Notes under the pieces: generated by a model
What the model was told of the DNA's origin: nothing
What the model saw: only the letters and a program-made list of their open reading frames with translations
Databases searched by the model: none
DNA from: 66-474 sp051954935
GTDB taxonomy: Bacteria; Pseudomonadota; Gammaproteobacteria; Xanthomonadales; Rhodanobacteraceae
Reading direction: 5' to 3'
Assembly: GCA_051954935.1 (NCBI GenBank)
Contig: JBQCHG010000082.1
Location: 1-64,000 of the forward strand
DNA length: 64,000 nt
Made by a program: the position numbers and the translations under genes
Shown: in pieces, positions 1 through 8,884 of the stretch
How positions within the stretch are numbered: the stretch's first letter is position 1
Layout: every line of letters begins with the position of its first letter

Positions 1-108
1 GAGCACTTGTTTTTGCGTGTTCGCGCGGGCGCGCGCCCGGCTAGACGCGCTGGGATGTTTCAGCGACACGACGTCGCTTAAACCGTCATGCCCGGCGCCA
101 TTGGTTTT

Positions 109-174
109 GGCCACTTTGGCCTAAAAAAAAGTGGCCCGCTCGCTTGGAAGCGAGCGGAAAAAGACATGGATGTC
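109..174. repeat. Palindromic extragenic repeat, AAGTGGCC / CCGCTCGC type
   Basis: Three nested inverted repeats lie side by side: GGCCACTT against AAGTGGCC (109-136), CCGCTCGC against GCGAGCGG with loop TTGGAA (136-157), and GACA-TGGA-TGTC (163-174). Similar long palindromic spacers are common between genes of Xanthomonadales. I see no coding frame with codon bias in positions 1-318; the reading frames there only run antisense to the end of secA. Confidence 0.6.
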
Positions 175-214
175 GTGCTTCGACGTGTCTAAGGCGAGTA
201 TTCCCCTCACCCTG

Positions 215-260
215 CCAAGTGCTGACGCACTTGGTTCCCTCTCCCGTAAACGGGAGAGGG
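215..260. repeat. CCCTCTCCC-type palindromic repeat
   Basis: Two perfect hairpins are visible: CCAAGTGC/GCACTTGG (215-234) and CCCTCTCCCG-taaa-CGGGAGAGGG (237-260). They are preceded by CCCCTCACCC. The same CCCTCACCC plus CCCTCTCCC arrangement recurs, inverted, at 14443-14505 between ftsW and mraY, so this is one dispersed family. Confidence 0.7.
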
Positions 261-278
261 GAAAATCAAAGGCACTGG

Positions 279-310
279 ATTCCGGGTTCCGCCTTCGGCG
301 GCCCCGGAAT
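279..310 (-). terminator. Hairpin downstream of secA
   Basis: ATTCCGGG (279-286) pairs with CCCGGAAT (303-310), with an inner GCC-ttc-GGC. It lies 9 bases past the secA stop on the minus strand. There is no clear U tract, so it may be a repeat copy acting as a weak or factor-dependent terminator. Confidence 0.4.
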
Positions 311-318
311 GATGAGCG

Positions 319-3093
319 CTAGCTCAGCGCCCCATGACAGTGCTTGTACTTCTTGCCCGAACCGCACGGGCACGGCTCGTTGCGGCCGATCTTGGGGCCT
401 TCGCGCATCACCGGCGCGGCGCTTGCCGCGGCGGCAGCACCGCCGCGCGGGCCCATGGCGTCGGCTGCGGCGGCTTGCGCGGGTTCGGCACCGAAGCCGG
501 CGCTTTCGGCATGCTGGAACTGCATCGCGCGCGCCGCGCGCGCCGCCATCGCCTGCTGCTGCGCTTCCATCGCGGCGATCTCTTCCTCGCTGCGGATGCG
601 CACGCGCGAGAGCGTCTGTACGAGTTCCGACTTCACGCGTGCCAGCATTTCCTCGAACAGCAGGAACGACTCGCGCTTGTATTCCTTCTTGGGATCCACC
701 TGCGCGTAGGAACGCAGGTAGATGCCCTGGCGCAGGTAATCCATGCTGGCCAGGTGTTCCTTCCAGGCGTTGTCGAGTACGGAGAGCATCACGTGCTTCT
801 CCAGCGCGCGCATCACTTCCGGGCCGACCTGCTTTTCCTTCTCGACGAACATTTCGTCCGCCGCATCCATCACGCGGCGATGGATCGCCGCCGCGTCCAC
901 TTCTTCCTCGTTTTCCACCCACTGGCGGAGATCCAGCTTCAGTCCGTAATCGGACTCCAGCGTCTTTTCCAGCTCCGCCAGTTGCCACTGCTCGTCCACG
1001 CTGTCGTGCGGCACGTAGGTGGAAGCGACTGTTTCGAAGACATCGCGGCGGATGTCGGCCACGGTATCGGCGACGCTGTCGGCCTCCAGCAGTTCGGCAC
1101 GTTGCTCGTAGATCACCTTGCGCTGGTCGTTGGCGGTGTCGTCGAACTCCAGCAGGTTCTTGCGGATGTCGAAGTTGTGCTGCTCGACCTTGCGCTGCGC
1201 CTTCTCGATCTGGCGGCTCACCATGCGGTCTTCCAGCGCGTCCTCTTCCTTCATGCCGAAGGCGCGCATCCATTTGCCGACCCAGTCGCCGGCGAAGATG
1301 CGCATCAGGTTGTCCTGGAGCGACAGGTAGAAGCGCGACGAACCCGGGTCGCCCTGGCGGCCGGAGCGGCCGCGCAGCTGGTTGTCGATGCGCCGCGATT
1401 CATGGCGTTCGGTGCCGATGATGTGCAGGCCGCCGGCTTCCAGCACCTGGTTGTGGCGCTGCTGCCAGGCTTCGCGGACCTTCGCGCGATCGGCATCGGT
1501 CGCGCCTTCCGGCAACGCGTTCAATTCGGCTTCCAGCGAACCGCCGAGCACGATGTCGGTGCCGCGTCCGGCCATGTTGGGGGCGATCGTGACGGCGCCC
1601 GGGCGCCCGGCCTGCTCGACGATGTGCGCCTCGCGCTCGTGCTGCTTGGCGTTCAGGACCTCGTGCGGCACGCCTTCCTTGCGCAGCAGGTTGGAGAGCA
1701 GTTCCGAAGTTTCGATGGAGGTGGTACCGACCAGCACCGGCTGGCCGCGCTTGTGGCAGTCCCTGATGTCCTCCAGCACCGCCTTGTACTTCACCTCCGG
1801 CGACAGGAAGATCAGGTCGGCGTTGTCCTTGCGCACCATTGGCTTGTGGGTGGGGATCACCACCACTTCCAGGCCGTAGATCTGCTGGAATTCGTAGGCT
1901 TCCGTGTCCGCCGTGCCGGTCATGCCCGACAACTTCTTGTACATGCGGAACAGGTTCTGGAAGGTGATCGTGGCGAGCGTCTGGTTCTCGCGCTGGATCG
2001 GCACGCCTTCTTTCGCTTCCACCGCCTGGTGCAGGCCGTCGGACCAGCGTCGGCCGGGAAGCGTACGGCCGGTGAACTCGTCCACGATGATTACTTCGCC
2101 GTCGCGCACGATGTAATCCACGTCGCGCTGGTACAGCGCATGCGCGCGCAGGCCGGCATTCAGGTGATGCACGATCGCAAGGTTGCGCGCGTCGTAGAGG
2201 CCGGAATCGCCCTCCAGTACGCCCGCCTCGCGCAGCAGCTGCTCGGCGTGTTCCATGCCCTCCTCGGACAGGTGCACCTGCTTCTGCTTCTCGTCCACGA
2301 AATAGTCGCCGGGTTCCGGCGGTTCGCCGGGCAGGGCTTCCTTCTCCTGCCGCGTCATCTTCGGCACGATCCGGTTGACGCGGATGTACAGCTCCGGCGA
2401 ATCCTCGGCCGGCCCGGAGATGATCAGCGGCGTGCGCGCCTCGTCGATGAGGATCGAGTCCACCTCGTCCACGATCGCGAAATGGAGGCCACGCTGGTAA
2501 CGCTGATCCTTCGACTGCGCCATGTTGTCGCGCAGGTAGTCGAAGCCGAATTCGTTGTTGGTACCGTAGGTGATGTCGGCGGCATAGGCACCGCGCTTGT
2601 CGGCGTGATCCATGCCCGGCCAGACCACGCCCACGTTCATGCCGAGGAAGCCATAGACCTTCCCCATCCACGCCGAGTCGCGCCGGGCGAGATAGTCGTT
2701 CACGGTGACCACGTGCACGCCCTTGCCTTCGAGCGCGTTCAGGTACACGGGCAGCGTGGCGACCAGGGTCTTGCCTTCGCCGGTGCGCATCTCGGCGATC
2801 TTGCCCTGGTGCAGCACCATGCCGCCGATCAGCTGCACGTCGTAATGGCGGAGGCCGAGCACGCGGCGCGAGGCTTCGCGCACCACCGCGAAGGCCTCTG
2901 GCAGCAGCTTGTCGAGCGATTCACCCTGCGCGATCCGCGCCTTGAACTCGTCGGTCTTGCCGCGCAGTTGCGCGTCATCCAGCTTCTGCAGCTCCGGCTC
3001 GAGCGCATTGATGCGCGCGACTTGTCGCGACAGTTGGCGCAGCACGCGGTCATTGCGGCTGCCGAATACGCTCGTCAGGGCACGGTTGAACAT
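319..3093 (-). CDS. secA: Preprotein translocase ATPase SecA
   Basis: This is the motor ATPase that pushes unfolded preproteins through SecYEG at the inner membrane. The 924-residue length is normal for the family. Walker A is MRTGEGKT near residues 102-109. The DEAD-type box reads VDEVDSILIDEART near residue 210. The helicase-like second nucleotide-binding fold contains NMAGRGTDI. The C-terminus carries the zinc-binding tail CPCGSGKKYKHC, used for SecB and lipid contact. The start is ATG at 3093 (MFNRALTSVFGSRNDR), the usual SecA beginning. It is the last gene visible at the left end, transcribed away from the M23 peptidase and lpxC, the usual neighbourhood in Xanthomonadales. A sigma70-like promoter and a GC-rich hairpin precede it. 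The assignment is secure. Confidence 0.98.
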   Translation of the reverse strand: MFNRALTSVFGSRNDRVLRQLSRQVARINALEPELQKLDDAQLRGKTDEFKARIAQGESLDKLLPEAFAVVREASRRVLGLRHYDVQLIGGMVLHQGKIAEMRTGEGKTLVATLPVYLNALEGKGVHVVTVNDYLARRDSAWMGKVYGFLGMNVGVVWPGMDHADKRGAYAADITYGTNNEFGFDYLRDNMAQSKDQRYQRGLHFAIVDEVDSILIDEARTPLIISGPAEDSPELYIRVNRIVPKMTRQEKEALPGEPPEPGDYFVDEKQKQVHLSEEGMEHAEQLLREAGVLEGDSGLYDARNLAIVHHLNAGLRAHALYQRDVDYIVRDGEVIIVDEFTGRTLPGRRWSDGLHQAVEAKEGVPIQRENQTLATITFQNLFRMYKKLSGMTGTADTEAYEFQQIYGLEVVVIPTHKPMVRKDNADLIFLSPEVKYKAVLEDIRDCHKRGQPVLVGTTSIETSELLSNLLRKEGVPHEVLNAKQHEREAHIVEQAGRPGAVTIAPNMAGRGTDIVLGGSLEAELNALPEGATDADRAKVREAWQQRHNQVLEAGGLHIIGTERHESRRIDNQLRGRSGRQGDPGSSRFYLSLQDNLMRIFAGDWVGKWMRAFGMKEEDALEDRMVSRQIEKAQRKVEQHNFDIRKNLLEFDDTANDQRKVIYEQRAELLEADSVADTVADIRRDVFETVASTYVPHDSVDEQWQLAELEKTLESDYGLKLDLRQWVENEEEVDAAAIHRRVMDAADEMFVEKEKQVGPEVMRALEKHVMLSVLDNAWKEHLASMDYLRQGIYLRSYAQVDPKKEYKRESFLLFEEMLARVKSELVQTLSRVRIRSEEEIAAMEAQQQAMAARAARAMQFQHAESAGFGAEPAQAAAADAMGPRGGAAAAASAAPVMREGPKIGRNEPCPCGSGKKYKHCHGALS

Positions 3094-3127
3094 CGGCGGT
3101 CAGGCTGGCTCTGGAATCGGGGAAGAG

Positions 3128-3178
3128 CCCGCGCACGCGGGCAAACGCCCATCATACGGGGCGCAGGCGCTCAAGCAA
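3128..3178 (-). promoter_or_regulatory. Putative secA promoter and leader hairpin
   Basis: On the minus strand TTGCTT (3173-3178), a 16-base spacer and TATGAT (3151-3156) form a good sigma70-like promoter. A perfect hairpin, GCCCGCG-ca-CGCGGGC (3128-3143), falls at the expected transcript start about 50 bases before the secA ATG. The promoter is read by eye and untested. Confidence 0.5.
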
Positions 3179-3292
3179 AGGAATGGCGGCGCGATTCGAC
3201 CGATTCAAGGCTGGCGCAGGCAACCCACGCATCGTGCCGAACGCAGGCCGTGGAGCTCTCGGCCACGGAGCTCCTGGCCATAGCGCACTCGG

Positions 3293-3319
3293 CCCTGCCG
3301 CGGGCAGGTGTGCTCCTAC
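3293..3319 (-). repeat. REP element, GTAGGAGC type (copy 1)
   Basis: Read on the minus strand this is GTAGGAGCACACC followed by the hairpin CCTGCC-cgc-GGCAGG. It matches the GTAGGAGCGCGC elements at 37831-37853 and 57189-57287. The TAG within GGTAGGAGC is the stop codon of the M23 peptidase gene. Confidence 0.65.
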
Positions 3320-4263
3320 CCCTTGTTGATCGGATTCCGCGTATTGCGCACGAATGCCAGCGGGTTCACCACGCGACCGTGATACCAGACCTCGAAATGC
3401 ACGTGCGGGCCGGTAGAGCGGCCGGTGGAGCCCACATCCGAAATGATGTCGCCGGCATGCACGCGCTCGCCCACGTGCGCGAGCAGTTTGCTGTTGTGCG
3501 CATAGCGCGTCATGTAACCGTTGCCGTGGTCGATCTCGACCACCTTGCCGTAGCCGGGCCGCACGCCGGCGTAGGTCACCACGCCGTCGGCCACGGCGTG
3601 CACCGGGCTACCGAAGGGTACGTCGATGTCCAGGCCCGGATGGAAATCGCGATGGCCATTGAACGGATCCGGTCGCATCCCGAAGTAGGAGGCGATGTAA
3701 CCGTCCAGCACCGGCATGCCAGTCGGTTTGACACTCGCATCCACCTGCCTGTTCATCAGCAGATCGGCGAGCACGCCGAGCTGGGTTTGCTGATGGTCGA
3801 AGCGGTCCCGCAGGGCGTCGAAGCTCGCGGCCAGATTGGGCGGCAAGGCAGCCGGCGAGACGTTCTGCTCCGCACCGCCCAAGGCCGGCGCATGCTGGAA
3901 ATCGAATTCCCGCGGATCGAGCTTGCCGGCTTCGGCGAGGCGCTCGCCCAGCGCATCCAGCCGGATGGATTGCGCCTGCAGTTCGCCGAGCTTCGCCGCC
4001 ATCGCATCCATGTCGCGTTGCGCGCCGGCGCTCACTTCGGCGAGTTGATTCTTCTGCCGCGCCACCTGCGCGTGCAGCTCCTCGATCTTCGCCAGCGCGC
4101 GATCGCGTGGATTCGCCGCCACGAGCGCCACCACTGCCCCCGCGGCCGCGCAGCCCAGCATCAGCGCGCTCACCGCCACCGCCATGCGTCGGCGCGTGCG
4201 TGGAGAAGCAAGTAAATCGGCGCCGCCTTGGCGCGACTTGGCCGAACGGGCGACGAGTATCAT
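3316..4263 (-). CDS. M23 (LytM-type) metallopeptidase, membrane-anchored
   Basis: Predicted to be a periplasmic peptidoglycan endopeptidase, or a LytM-like activator of amidases. After a basic N-terminus there is one membrane segment (about residues 25-50, rich in Ala/Val/Leu). A coiled coil follows (AKIEELHAQVARQKNQLAE) and then a C-terminal M23 domain. Its zinc motifs are visible: HPGLDID (H-x3-D) and HVHFE (H-x-H), so it looks catalytically competent. I chose ATG 4263 over ATG 4308 because AAGGAG sits 6 bases upstream; this gives 315 residues. It lies between secA and dciA/lpxC, as in other Xanthomonadales. The TAG stop lies inside a REP element. The fold is certain; the exact substrate is not. 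Confidence 0.88.
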   Translation of the reverse strand: MILVARSAKSRQGGADLLASPRTRRRMAVAVSALMLGCAAAGAVVALVAANPRDRALAKIEELHAQVARQKNQLAEVSAGAQRDMDAMAAKLGELQAQSIRLDALGERLAEAGKLDPREFDFQHAPALGGAEQNVSPAALPPNLAASFDALRDRFDHQQTQLGVLADLLMNRQVDASVKPTGMPVLDGYIASYFGMRPDPFNGHRDFHPGLDIDVPFGSPVHAVADGVVTYAGVRPGYGKVVEIDHGNGYMTRYAHNSKLLAHVGERVHAGDIISDVGSTGRSTGPHVHFEVWYHGRVVNPLAFVRNTRNPINKG

Positions 4264-4287
4264 GGGACGCTCCTTACGGAGGGGCCT

Positions 4288-4470
4288 GAAAGCCACCGCG
4301 CTCGGCATCTTGCACGCCGGCGAGCTGGTGCTCGTCCGGTCAGGTACATGGACCTACCGCTTTGCGGGCCGGGGAAATCCTCGTGTACTAACGTGTACAC
4401 TGCGACTTCTGCGGTCCGGCGGCGCGCAATCCGCCTTCGCTCGCTACGCTTTCGAACCACTCCTTCATTC
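4288..4470. repeat. Dispersed GTAC-palindrome repeat, family A copy 1
   Basis: This stretch holds GCGCTCGGCATCTTGC, later CTCGTGTACTAACGTGTACACTGCG, and then TCCGGCG...CAATCCGCCTTCGCTCGC. All of these blocks recur in order at 27846-27965, downstream of the FAD oxidase. Copy 1 has about 55 extra bases in the middle. A palindrome-like GTGTAC-taac-GTGTAC core lies near 4382-4396. It separates the divergent M23 and dciA genes. Confidence 0.65.
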
Positions 4471-4938
4471 GTGCCTGCCAGAAATCACACACCGCCCGGG
4501 CATCAAGTCCCGGGGCCGAAGCCCGTCGCACAAAGCGCCCCGGTAAGGGCGCTGAGCGCGCGGGCGCGAGAGCTGGACAATCTGGACCAGCAATTGCGGC
4601 AATCCCTGCCGCCACCCTTGAATGAACGCCTCCGCTATGCCGGCCTGCGCGGTAGCCGCGCCACGCTGCTGGCACCCAGCCCGGCCTGGGCGTCGCGCGC
4701 CCGCATGGCGCAGCCGAAAATCCTAGCTGCCCTGCGCGCGCTTGGCGTGCAAGCCGAGACGGTCCTGGTCAAAGTCGTTGCCGCCCCGCCACAACCGGCG
4801 GAGCCGATTGCCTCCTTGCCGCTTTCGGCCGCCAGCGCCCGCCATCTGCGGGCAGCGGCAAAAGCCATTGCAGACCCCGAACTGCAGGCCCTCTTCCTTG
4901 AATTGGCGTCCTTCGCCGAAAAGGATTCTTGTTCCTGA
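4471..4938 (+). CDS. dciA: DciA-like DUF721 protein (helicase loader)
   Basis: A DUF721/DciA family protein. DciA loads or recruits the replicative helicase DnaB in bacteria lacking DnaC. The recognisable KH-like core runs from LDNLDQQLRQSLPPPL through LRGSRATLLAPSPAWASR and RMAQPKILAAL, matching the family pattern in which short hydrophobic strands alternate with basic residues. No ATG fits; reading from further upstream would cross a dispersed repeat, so I chose GTG 4471, giving 155 residues. No clear Shine-Dalgarno is seen, so the start is uncertain. It is transcribed away from the M23 gene and towards lpxC, the usual place in Xanthomonadales. It ends before a strong GC hairpin. Confidence 0.75.
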   Translation: MPARNHTPPGHQVPGPKPVAQSAPVRALSARARELDNLDQQLRQSLPPPLNERLRYAGLRGSRATLLAPSPAWASRARMAQPKILAALRALGVQAETVLVKVVAAPPQPAEPIASLPLSAASARHLRAAAKAIADPELQALFLELASFAEKDSCS

Positions 4939-4961
4939 GCTGGCGAAACAACGCGCCCTTC

Positions 4962-4982
4962 CGGCCCGGAAGCACCGGGCCG
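4962..4982 (+). terminator. Terminator-like hairpin after dciA
   Basis: CGGCCCGG-aagca-CCGGGCCG forms an 8-base-pair stem starting 24 bases past the dciA stop. The following AACTTTATA is only weakly U-rich. It could also serve lpxC, which converges from the right. Confidence 0.5.
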
Positions 4983-5091
4983 AAGGAACTTTATAGCACA
5001 GGCATCCGCCCGCGGGCCAACTCACGGTCGGTCAGGGAATGGCCAACTGCAGGATGGTTGCCGGAACGCGAATCCGACAACCAGCAACCGA

Positions 5092-6003
5092 TCAGACCGC
5101 TTGCGCCGGATGCGCGTAGGAGATCGGCGCCTGCTCCGGATCGTCGAAGCTCACTTCCTCCCACGCCTTGGCGTCGGCCAGCAGAGCCCGCAGCAGCTTG
5201 TTGTTCAACTCGTGTCCGGACTTGTGGCCGTAGAACGAGCCGATCAGGCTGTGGCCCAGGAGGTACAGATCGCCGATCGCGTCGAGGATCTTGTGCTTGA
5301 CGAATTCGTCCTCGTAACGCAGGCCATCCTCGTTGAGCACGCGGTAGTCGTCGAGCACGATGGCGTTGTCCATCGAGCCGCCAAGCGCCAGGTTGCGCTC
5401 GCGCAGCATCTCGATGTCACGCATGAAGCCGAAAGTGCGCGCCCGGCTGACTTCCTTGACGAACGAGGTGGTGGAGAAATCGATCTCGGCGCTGGAAGCG
5501 CGCCGCGAGAAAATCGGATGCTGGAACTCGATCGAGAACCCGACCTTGAAGCCGTCGAAGGGTTCGAAGCGCGCCCACTTGTCGCCTTCCTCGACCTTGA
5601 TCGGCTGCTTGATGCGAATGAAGCGCTTCGGCGCGGCCTGCTCCTCGATTCCCGCCGATTGCAGCAGGAACACGAAGGGGCCGGCACTCCCATCCATGAT
5701 GGGAACCTCCGCCGCGGACAAGTCCACGTACGCGTTGTCGATACCCAGACCGGCCATCGCCGAAAGCAGATGTTCGACCGTGGACACGCGCACGTCGCCA
5801 CTCACCAGCGTGGTGGAGAGTCGCGTGTCGCCCACGAATTCGCAGCGGGACGGGATCTCGACTGGTGAAGTCAGGTCGGTGCGGCGAAACACGATACCGG
5901 TGTTCACCGGCGCGGGCCGCAGCGTCATGTAGACCTTGTCGCCAGTGTGGAGACCAACGCCCGTCGCACGAATGACATTCTTCAGCGTGCGCTGCTTGAT
6001 CAT
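5092..6003 (-). CDS. lpxC: UDP-3-O-acyl-N-acetylglucosamine deacetylase LpxC
   Basis: Catalyses the zinc-dependent deacetylation that commits UDP-GlcNAc to lipid A. The protein has 303 residues, the normal length, starting MIKQRTLKNVIRATG at ATG 6003; in-frame codons further upstream are not conserved in the family. Zinc ligands are visible as H78 (VEHLLSAMAG) and KHKILDAIGD near residue 237. The catalytic His lies in GHKSGHELN. It sits just past ftsZ, the classic end of the dcw cluster, but 379 bases separate the two genes and a separate promoter can be seen. The assignment is secure. Confidence 0.97.
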   Translation of the reverse strand: MIKQRTLKNVIRATGVGLHTGDKVYMTLRPAPVNTGIVFRRTDLTSPVEIPSRCEFVGDTRLSTTLVSGDVRVSTVEHLLSAMAGLGIDNAYVDLSAAEVPIMDGSAGPFVFLLQSAGIEEQAAPKRFIRIKQPIKVEEGDKWARFEPFDGFKVGFSIEFQHPIFSRRASSAEIDFSTTSFVKEVSRARTFGFMRDIEMLRERNLALGGSMDNAIVLDDYRVLNEDGLRYEDEFVKHKILDAIGDLYLLGHSLIGSFYGHKSGHELNNKLLRALLADAKAWEEVSFDDPEQAPISYAHPAQAV

Positions 6004-6044
6004 TTTTCGTTTGAATCCTGTTAGGGTATCGCTAAACGGATGTG

Positions 6045-6085
6045 ATGCTAGCACACGGCCGGGGCGAAATAAACAAACTTGTCCG
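6045..6085 (-). promoter_or_regulatory. Putative lpxC promoter (extended -10)
   Basis: On the minus strand TG-c-TAGCAT gives an extended -10 (6045-6053), about 40 bases before the lpxC start. An AT-rich patch, TTGTTTATTT, lies 17-20 bases further upstream. The -35 match is poor. Confidence 0.4.
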
Positions 6086-6279
6086 TTCAGTTTATCGCCC
6101 GGCAGGCCGGCGTGCCGCCCCCTTTCCGGCCGACCTGTATTTGTCGTTAAAACAAGGGAAAGGTTCCCTTGATTGGCCGGCAGGGACCCCATTAGACACG
6201 GATCCGCGCGCGCCAATGCTGATCCATTTCAGCTTTATCGGAATTGCCCAGGAATCAGCCCTCTCCCCGGGCCGCCGTT

Positions 6280-6315
6280 CACTCGACGCCGGGGACGGGA
6301 TTCCGGCGTCGAGTG
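6280..6315. other. Inverted repeat in the ftsZ-lpxC gap
   Basis: CACTCGACGCCGG and CCGGCGTCGAGTG form a perfect 13-base-pair stem with a 10-base loop. A second GC-rich hairpin (GGCCGGCGG...CCGCCGGCC) lies nearer the ftsZ stop, around 6344-6372. Together they may end ftsZ transcription. Neither has a U tract. The rest of 6004-6382 shows no gene. Confidence 0.55.
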
Positions 6316-6382
6316 CATATCCGCTCCATTGCGAAGCGGATCGGCCGGCCGGCGGTGCGACCCCGCCGGCCCGATGTGGCGA

Positions 6383-7555
6383 TCAATCAGCCTGGCGCCG
6401 CAAAAACGCGGGGATGTCCAGGTAATCGATCGCCGGCTCGGCCTGTGCGGTTTCGGCCTTGGGCTGGGCCGCAGGCGCGCGCGCCGGGATCGCGTAGTCC
6501 ACGACCTCGTTGCCGGTGCCGGTACGCAAGGTGCGGGCCGGACGCGGCGGCGTGATCACTTCCTCCTGGCGCGGCACCGCGCGTAACGGCGCGCGGGCGG
6601 CGCGGTTGAGTCCGGTCGCCACGACGGTAACCCGCACGTCGTCCTGCATTTCCGGGTCGAGTGCCGTGCCAAGCACCACCGTCGCGTCCTCGCTGGCGAA
6701 GTCGTGCACCACGCGGCCGATCTCGTCGAACTCGCGCATGGTGAGGTTCGGGCCGGCGGTGACGTTCACCAGGATGCCGCAGGCACCGGAGAGGTTCACG
6801 TCCTCCAGCAGCGGATTGTTGATCGCCGATTCCGCGGCGGCCTGCGCGCGGTCGTCGCCGCGTGCCGTGCCGGTGCCCATCATCGCCATGCCCATTTCCG
6901 ACATCACGGTGCGCACGTCGGCGAAGTCCACGTTGATCAGGCCCGGGCGGGTGATCAGATCGGCGATGCCCTGCACTGCGCCTTGCAATACGTCATTGGC
7001 CGCCTTGAAGGCATTCAGCAGCGTGACTTCGCGACCGAGCACCGTCAGCAGCTTTTCGTTGGGGACGGTGATCAGCGAGTCCACGTATTGGCTCAGGTCC
7101 TCGATGCCCTTGAGTGCCACCTGCATGCGGCGACGACCTTCGAATGGGAACGGCTTGGTGACCACCGCCACCGTCAGCACGTTCATTTCCTTGGCGAGCT
7201 GCGCCACGACCGGTGCCGCGCCCGTGCCGGTGCCCCCGCCCATGCCGCAAGTGATGAACACCATGTCGGCACCGTCCAGGATTTCCACGATGCGCTCGCG
7301 ATCCTCCAGCGCGGCCTGGCGGCCGAGTTCGGGATTGGCTCCCGCGCCCAGGCCCTTGGTGACGCTGGCACCGAGCTGCAGGGTGGTACGCGCGCCGGAG
7401 CTCTTGAGCGCCTGCGCGTCTGTGTTGGCGCAGATGAATTCCACGCCGTCTATGGATGAATTGACCATGTGGCCGACGGCATTACCGCCGCCGCCGCCCA
7501 CGCCGATCACCTTGATCACCGCATTGGGTGCAAGTTTGTCCACCAGTTCGAACAT
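6383..7555 (-). CDS. ftsZ: Cell division GTPase FtsZ
   Basis: Tubulin-like GTPase that forms the cytokinetic Z ring. The protein has 390 residues. The N-terminal IKVIGVGGGGGNAV loop and the tubulin signature GGGTGTGAAP (near residues 107-116) are intact. The C-terminal tail DYLDIPAFLRRQAD is the conserved peptide that binds FtsA and ZipA. ATG 7555 follows GGAGG by 8 bases, a strong ribosome-binding site suited to a highly made protein. It is the last dcw gene, 89 bases after ftsA, and is followed by GC-rich hairpins before lpxC. Confidence 0.98.
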   Translation of the reverse strand: MFELVDKLAPNAVIKVIGVGGGGGNAVGHMVNSSIDGVEFICANTDAQALKSSGARTTLQLGASVTKGLGAGANPELGRQAALEDRERIVEILDGADMVFITCGMGGGTGTGAAPVVAQLAKEMNVLTVAVVTKPFPFEGRRRMQVALKGIEDLSQYVDSLITVPNEKLLTVLGREVTLLNAFKAANDVLQGAVQGIADLITRPGLINVDFADVRTVMSEMGMAMMGTGTARGDDRAQAAAESAINNPLLEDVNLSGACGILVNVTAGPNLTMREFDEIGRVVHDFASEDATVVLGTALDPEMQDDVRVTVVATGLNRAARAPLRAVPRQEEVITPPRPARTLRTGTGNEVVDYAIPARAPAAQPKAETAQAEPAIDYLDIPAFLRRQAD

Positions 7556-7644
7556 GTTCCCGTCCTCCGTAGTACCGCCTTAAGTGAATGCCCCGAGGTT
7601 TTTTGTTTCATCTGGCGCCTGCCCGGGCGCCCGCTCTGTCGTCG

Positions 7645-8880
7645 TCAAAAATTCCTGGTCAGCCAGCCGCGCATCTTTCCGATCACGTCGCCCACGCTGC
7701 CGCCGACCGGACCCAGCACGTGCCGCGCACTGCTCGCGCGAGCGCCGTGCAGCAACAGCCCCACGCCCGTCGAATAGGCGGGCGTGGAGACCACGTCGGA
7801 AAGGCCGGTGACGTGCTGCGGCATGCCGAGCCGCACCATCTTGTGGAAAATCTCTTCAGCCAGGTCGAGCGCGCCTTCCATGCGCGCCGCACCGCCGGTC
7901 AGCACCACGCCGGCCGCGACCAGGCTTTCGTAGCCCGAGCGGCGCAGCTCGTCCTGCACCATCTCGAAGATTTCCTCGTAGCGCGCCTGGATGGATTGCG
8001 CGAGCGCCTGCCGCGCCAACCGGCGCGGCGGACGATCGCCCACGCTCGGCACCTGGATGGTTTCCTCCGCGTGCGCGAGTTGCGCCAGCGCGCAGCCGTA
8101 CTTGATCTTGATTTCCTCCGCGTGCGCGGTCGGCGTGTGCACGCCGTAGGCGATGTCGGAAGTCACCTGGTCGCCGCCGACCGGCAGCGACTTGGTGTAG
8201 CGGATCGAACCTTGCGTGTAGATCGCGATGTCGGTCGTGCCTGCACCCAACTCCACCACGCACACGCCCAGCTCGCGCTCGTCGTCCGTCAGCACGGCTT
8301 TTGCGGATGCAAGCGCGGCGGGCACCAGTTCGTCCACTGATAGGCCGCAGCGCTGGATGCACTTGGTGCTGTTCTGCACCGCGCTCGCCGCGCCGGTCAC
8401 CAGATGCACGCCGGCTTCCAGCCGCACGCCGCTCATGCCGACCGGATGGCGGATGCCGTCCTGCCCGTCGATGCGGTATTCCTGCGGCTCCTTGTAGAGC
8501 ACCTTGCGATCGGCCGGGATCGCCACCGCGCTGGCCGCCTCGAGCACCTGGTCCAGGTCGCCCGGCGTGACCTCGCGATCGCGGATCGCGGCGGTACCGT
8601 GCGAGTTGCGCGTTTCCAGATGCGACCCGGAAATCGACGCGTACACCGAACGGATGTCGCAGCCGGCCATGAGTTCGGCTTCCTCGACCGCGCGCTGGAT
8701 CGAGTGCACGGTGGATTCGATGTCCACCACCGCGCCCTTCTTCATGCCGCGCGAGATGTGCGAACCCAGTCCGATCACCTCGACCGGTTCGCCCGGCAGG
8801 TATTCGCCCACGACCGCCACCACTTTCGAGGTGCCGATGTCCAGGCCGACGACCAGATGCTTTTCGCTTTTGCGATTCAT
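7645..8880 (-). CDS. ftsA: Cell division protein FtsA
   Basis: Actin-like ATPase that tethers FtsZ to the membrane. It has 411 residues from ATG 8880 (MNRKSEKHLVVGLDIGTSK). The phosphate-1 motif GLDIGTSKV and the inserted 1C subdomain are visible, as is the C-terminal amphipathic helix (VIGKMRGWLTRNF) that inserts into the membrane. An in-frame start further upstream would run back into ftsQ and is not conserved. The gap to the ftsQ stop is 4 bases, implying coupled translation. The Shine-Dalgarno match is poor. Confidence 0.96.
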   Translation of the reverse strand: MNRKSEKHLVVGLDIGTSKVVAVVGEYLPGEPVEVIGLGSHISRGMKKGAVVDIESTVHSIQRAVEEAELMAGCDIRSVYASISGSHLETRNSHGTAAIRDREVTPGDLDQVLEAASAVAIPADRKVLYKEPQEYRIDGQDGIRHPVGMSGVRLEAGVHLVTGAASAVQNSTKCIQRCGLSVDELVPAALASAKAVLTDDERELGVCVVELGAGTTDIAIYTQGSIRYTKSLPVGGDQVTSDIAYGVHTPTAHAEEIKIKYGCALAQLAHAEETIQVPSVGDRPPRRLARQALAQSIQARYEEIFEMVQDELRRSGYESLVAAGVVLTGGAARMEGALDLAEEIFHKMVRLGMPQHVTGLSDVVSTPAYSTGVGLLLHGARASSARHVLGPVGGSVGDVIGKMRGWLTRNF

Positions 8881-8884
8881 GGGT

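Noticed and set aside
334..4215. A very long open frame on the plus strand opposite secA and the M23 peptidase gene
   Set aside because: It lies antisense to a certain gene, has no family resemblance, and such frames are expected in high-GC DNA.
4228..4470. An N-terminal extension of DciA starting near 4228 or 4348
   Set aside because: It would translate the dispersed repeat; the family core begins after 4471.
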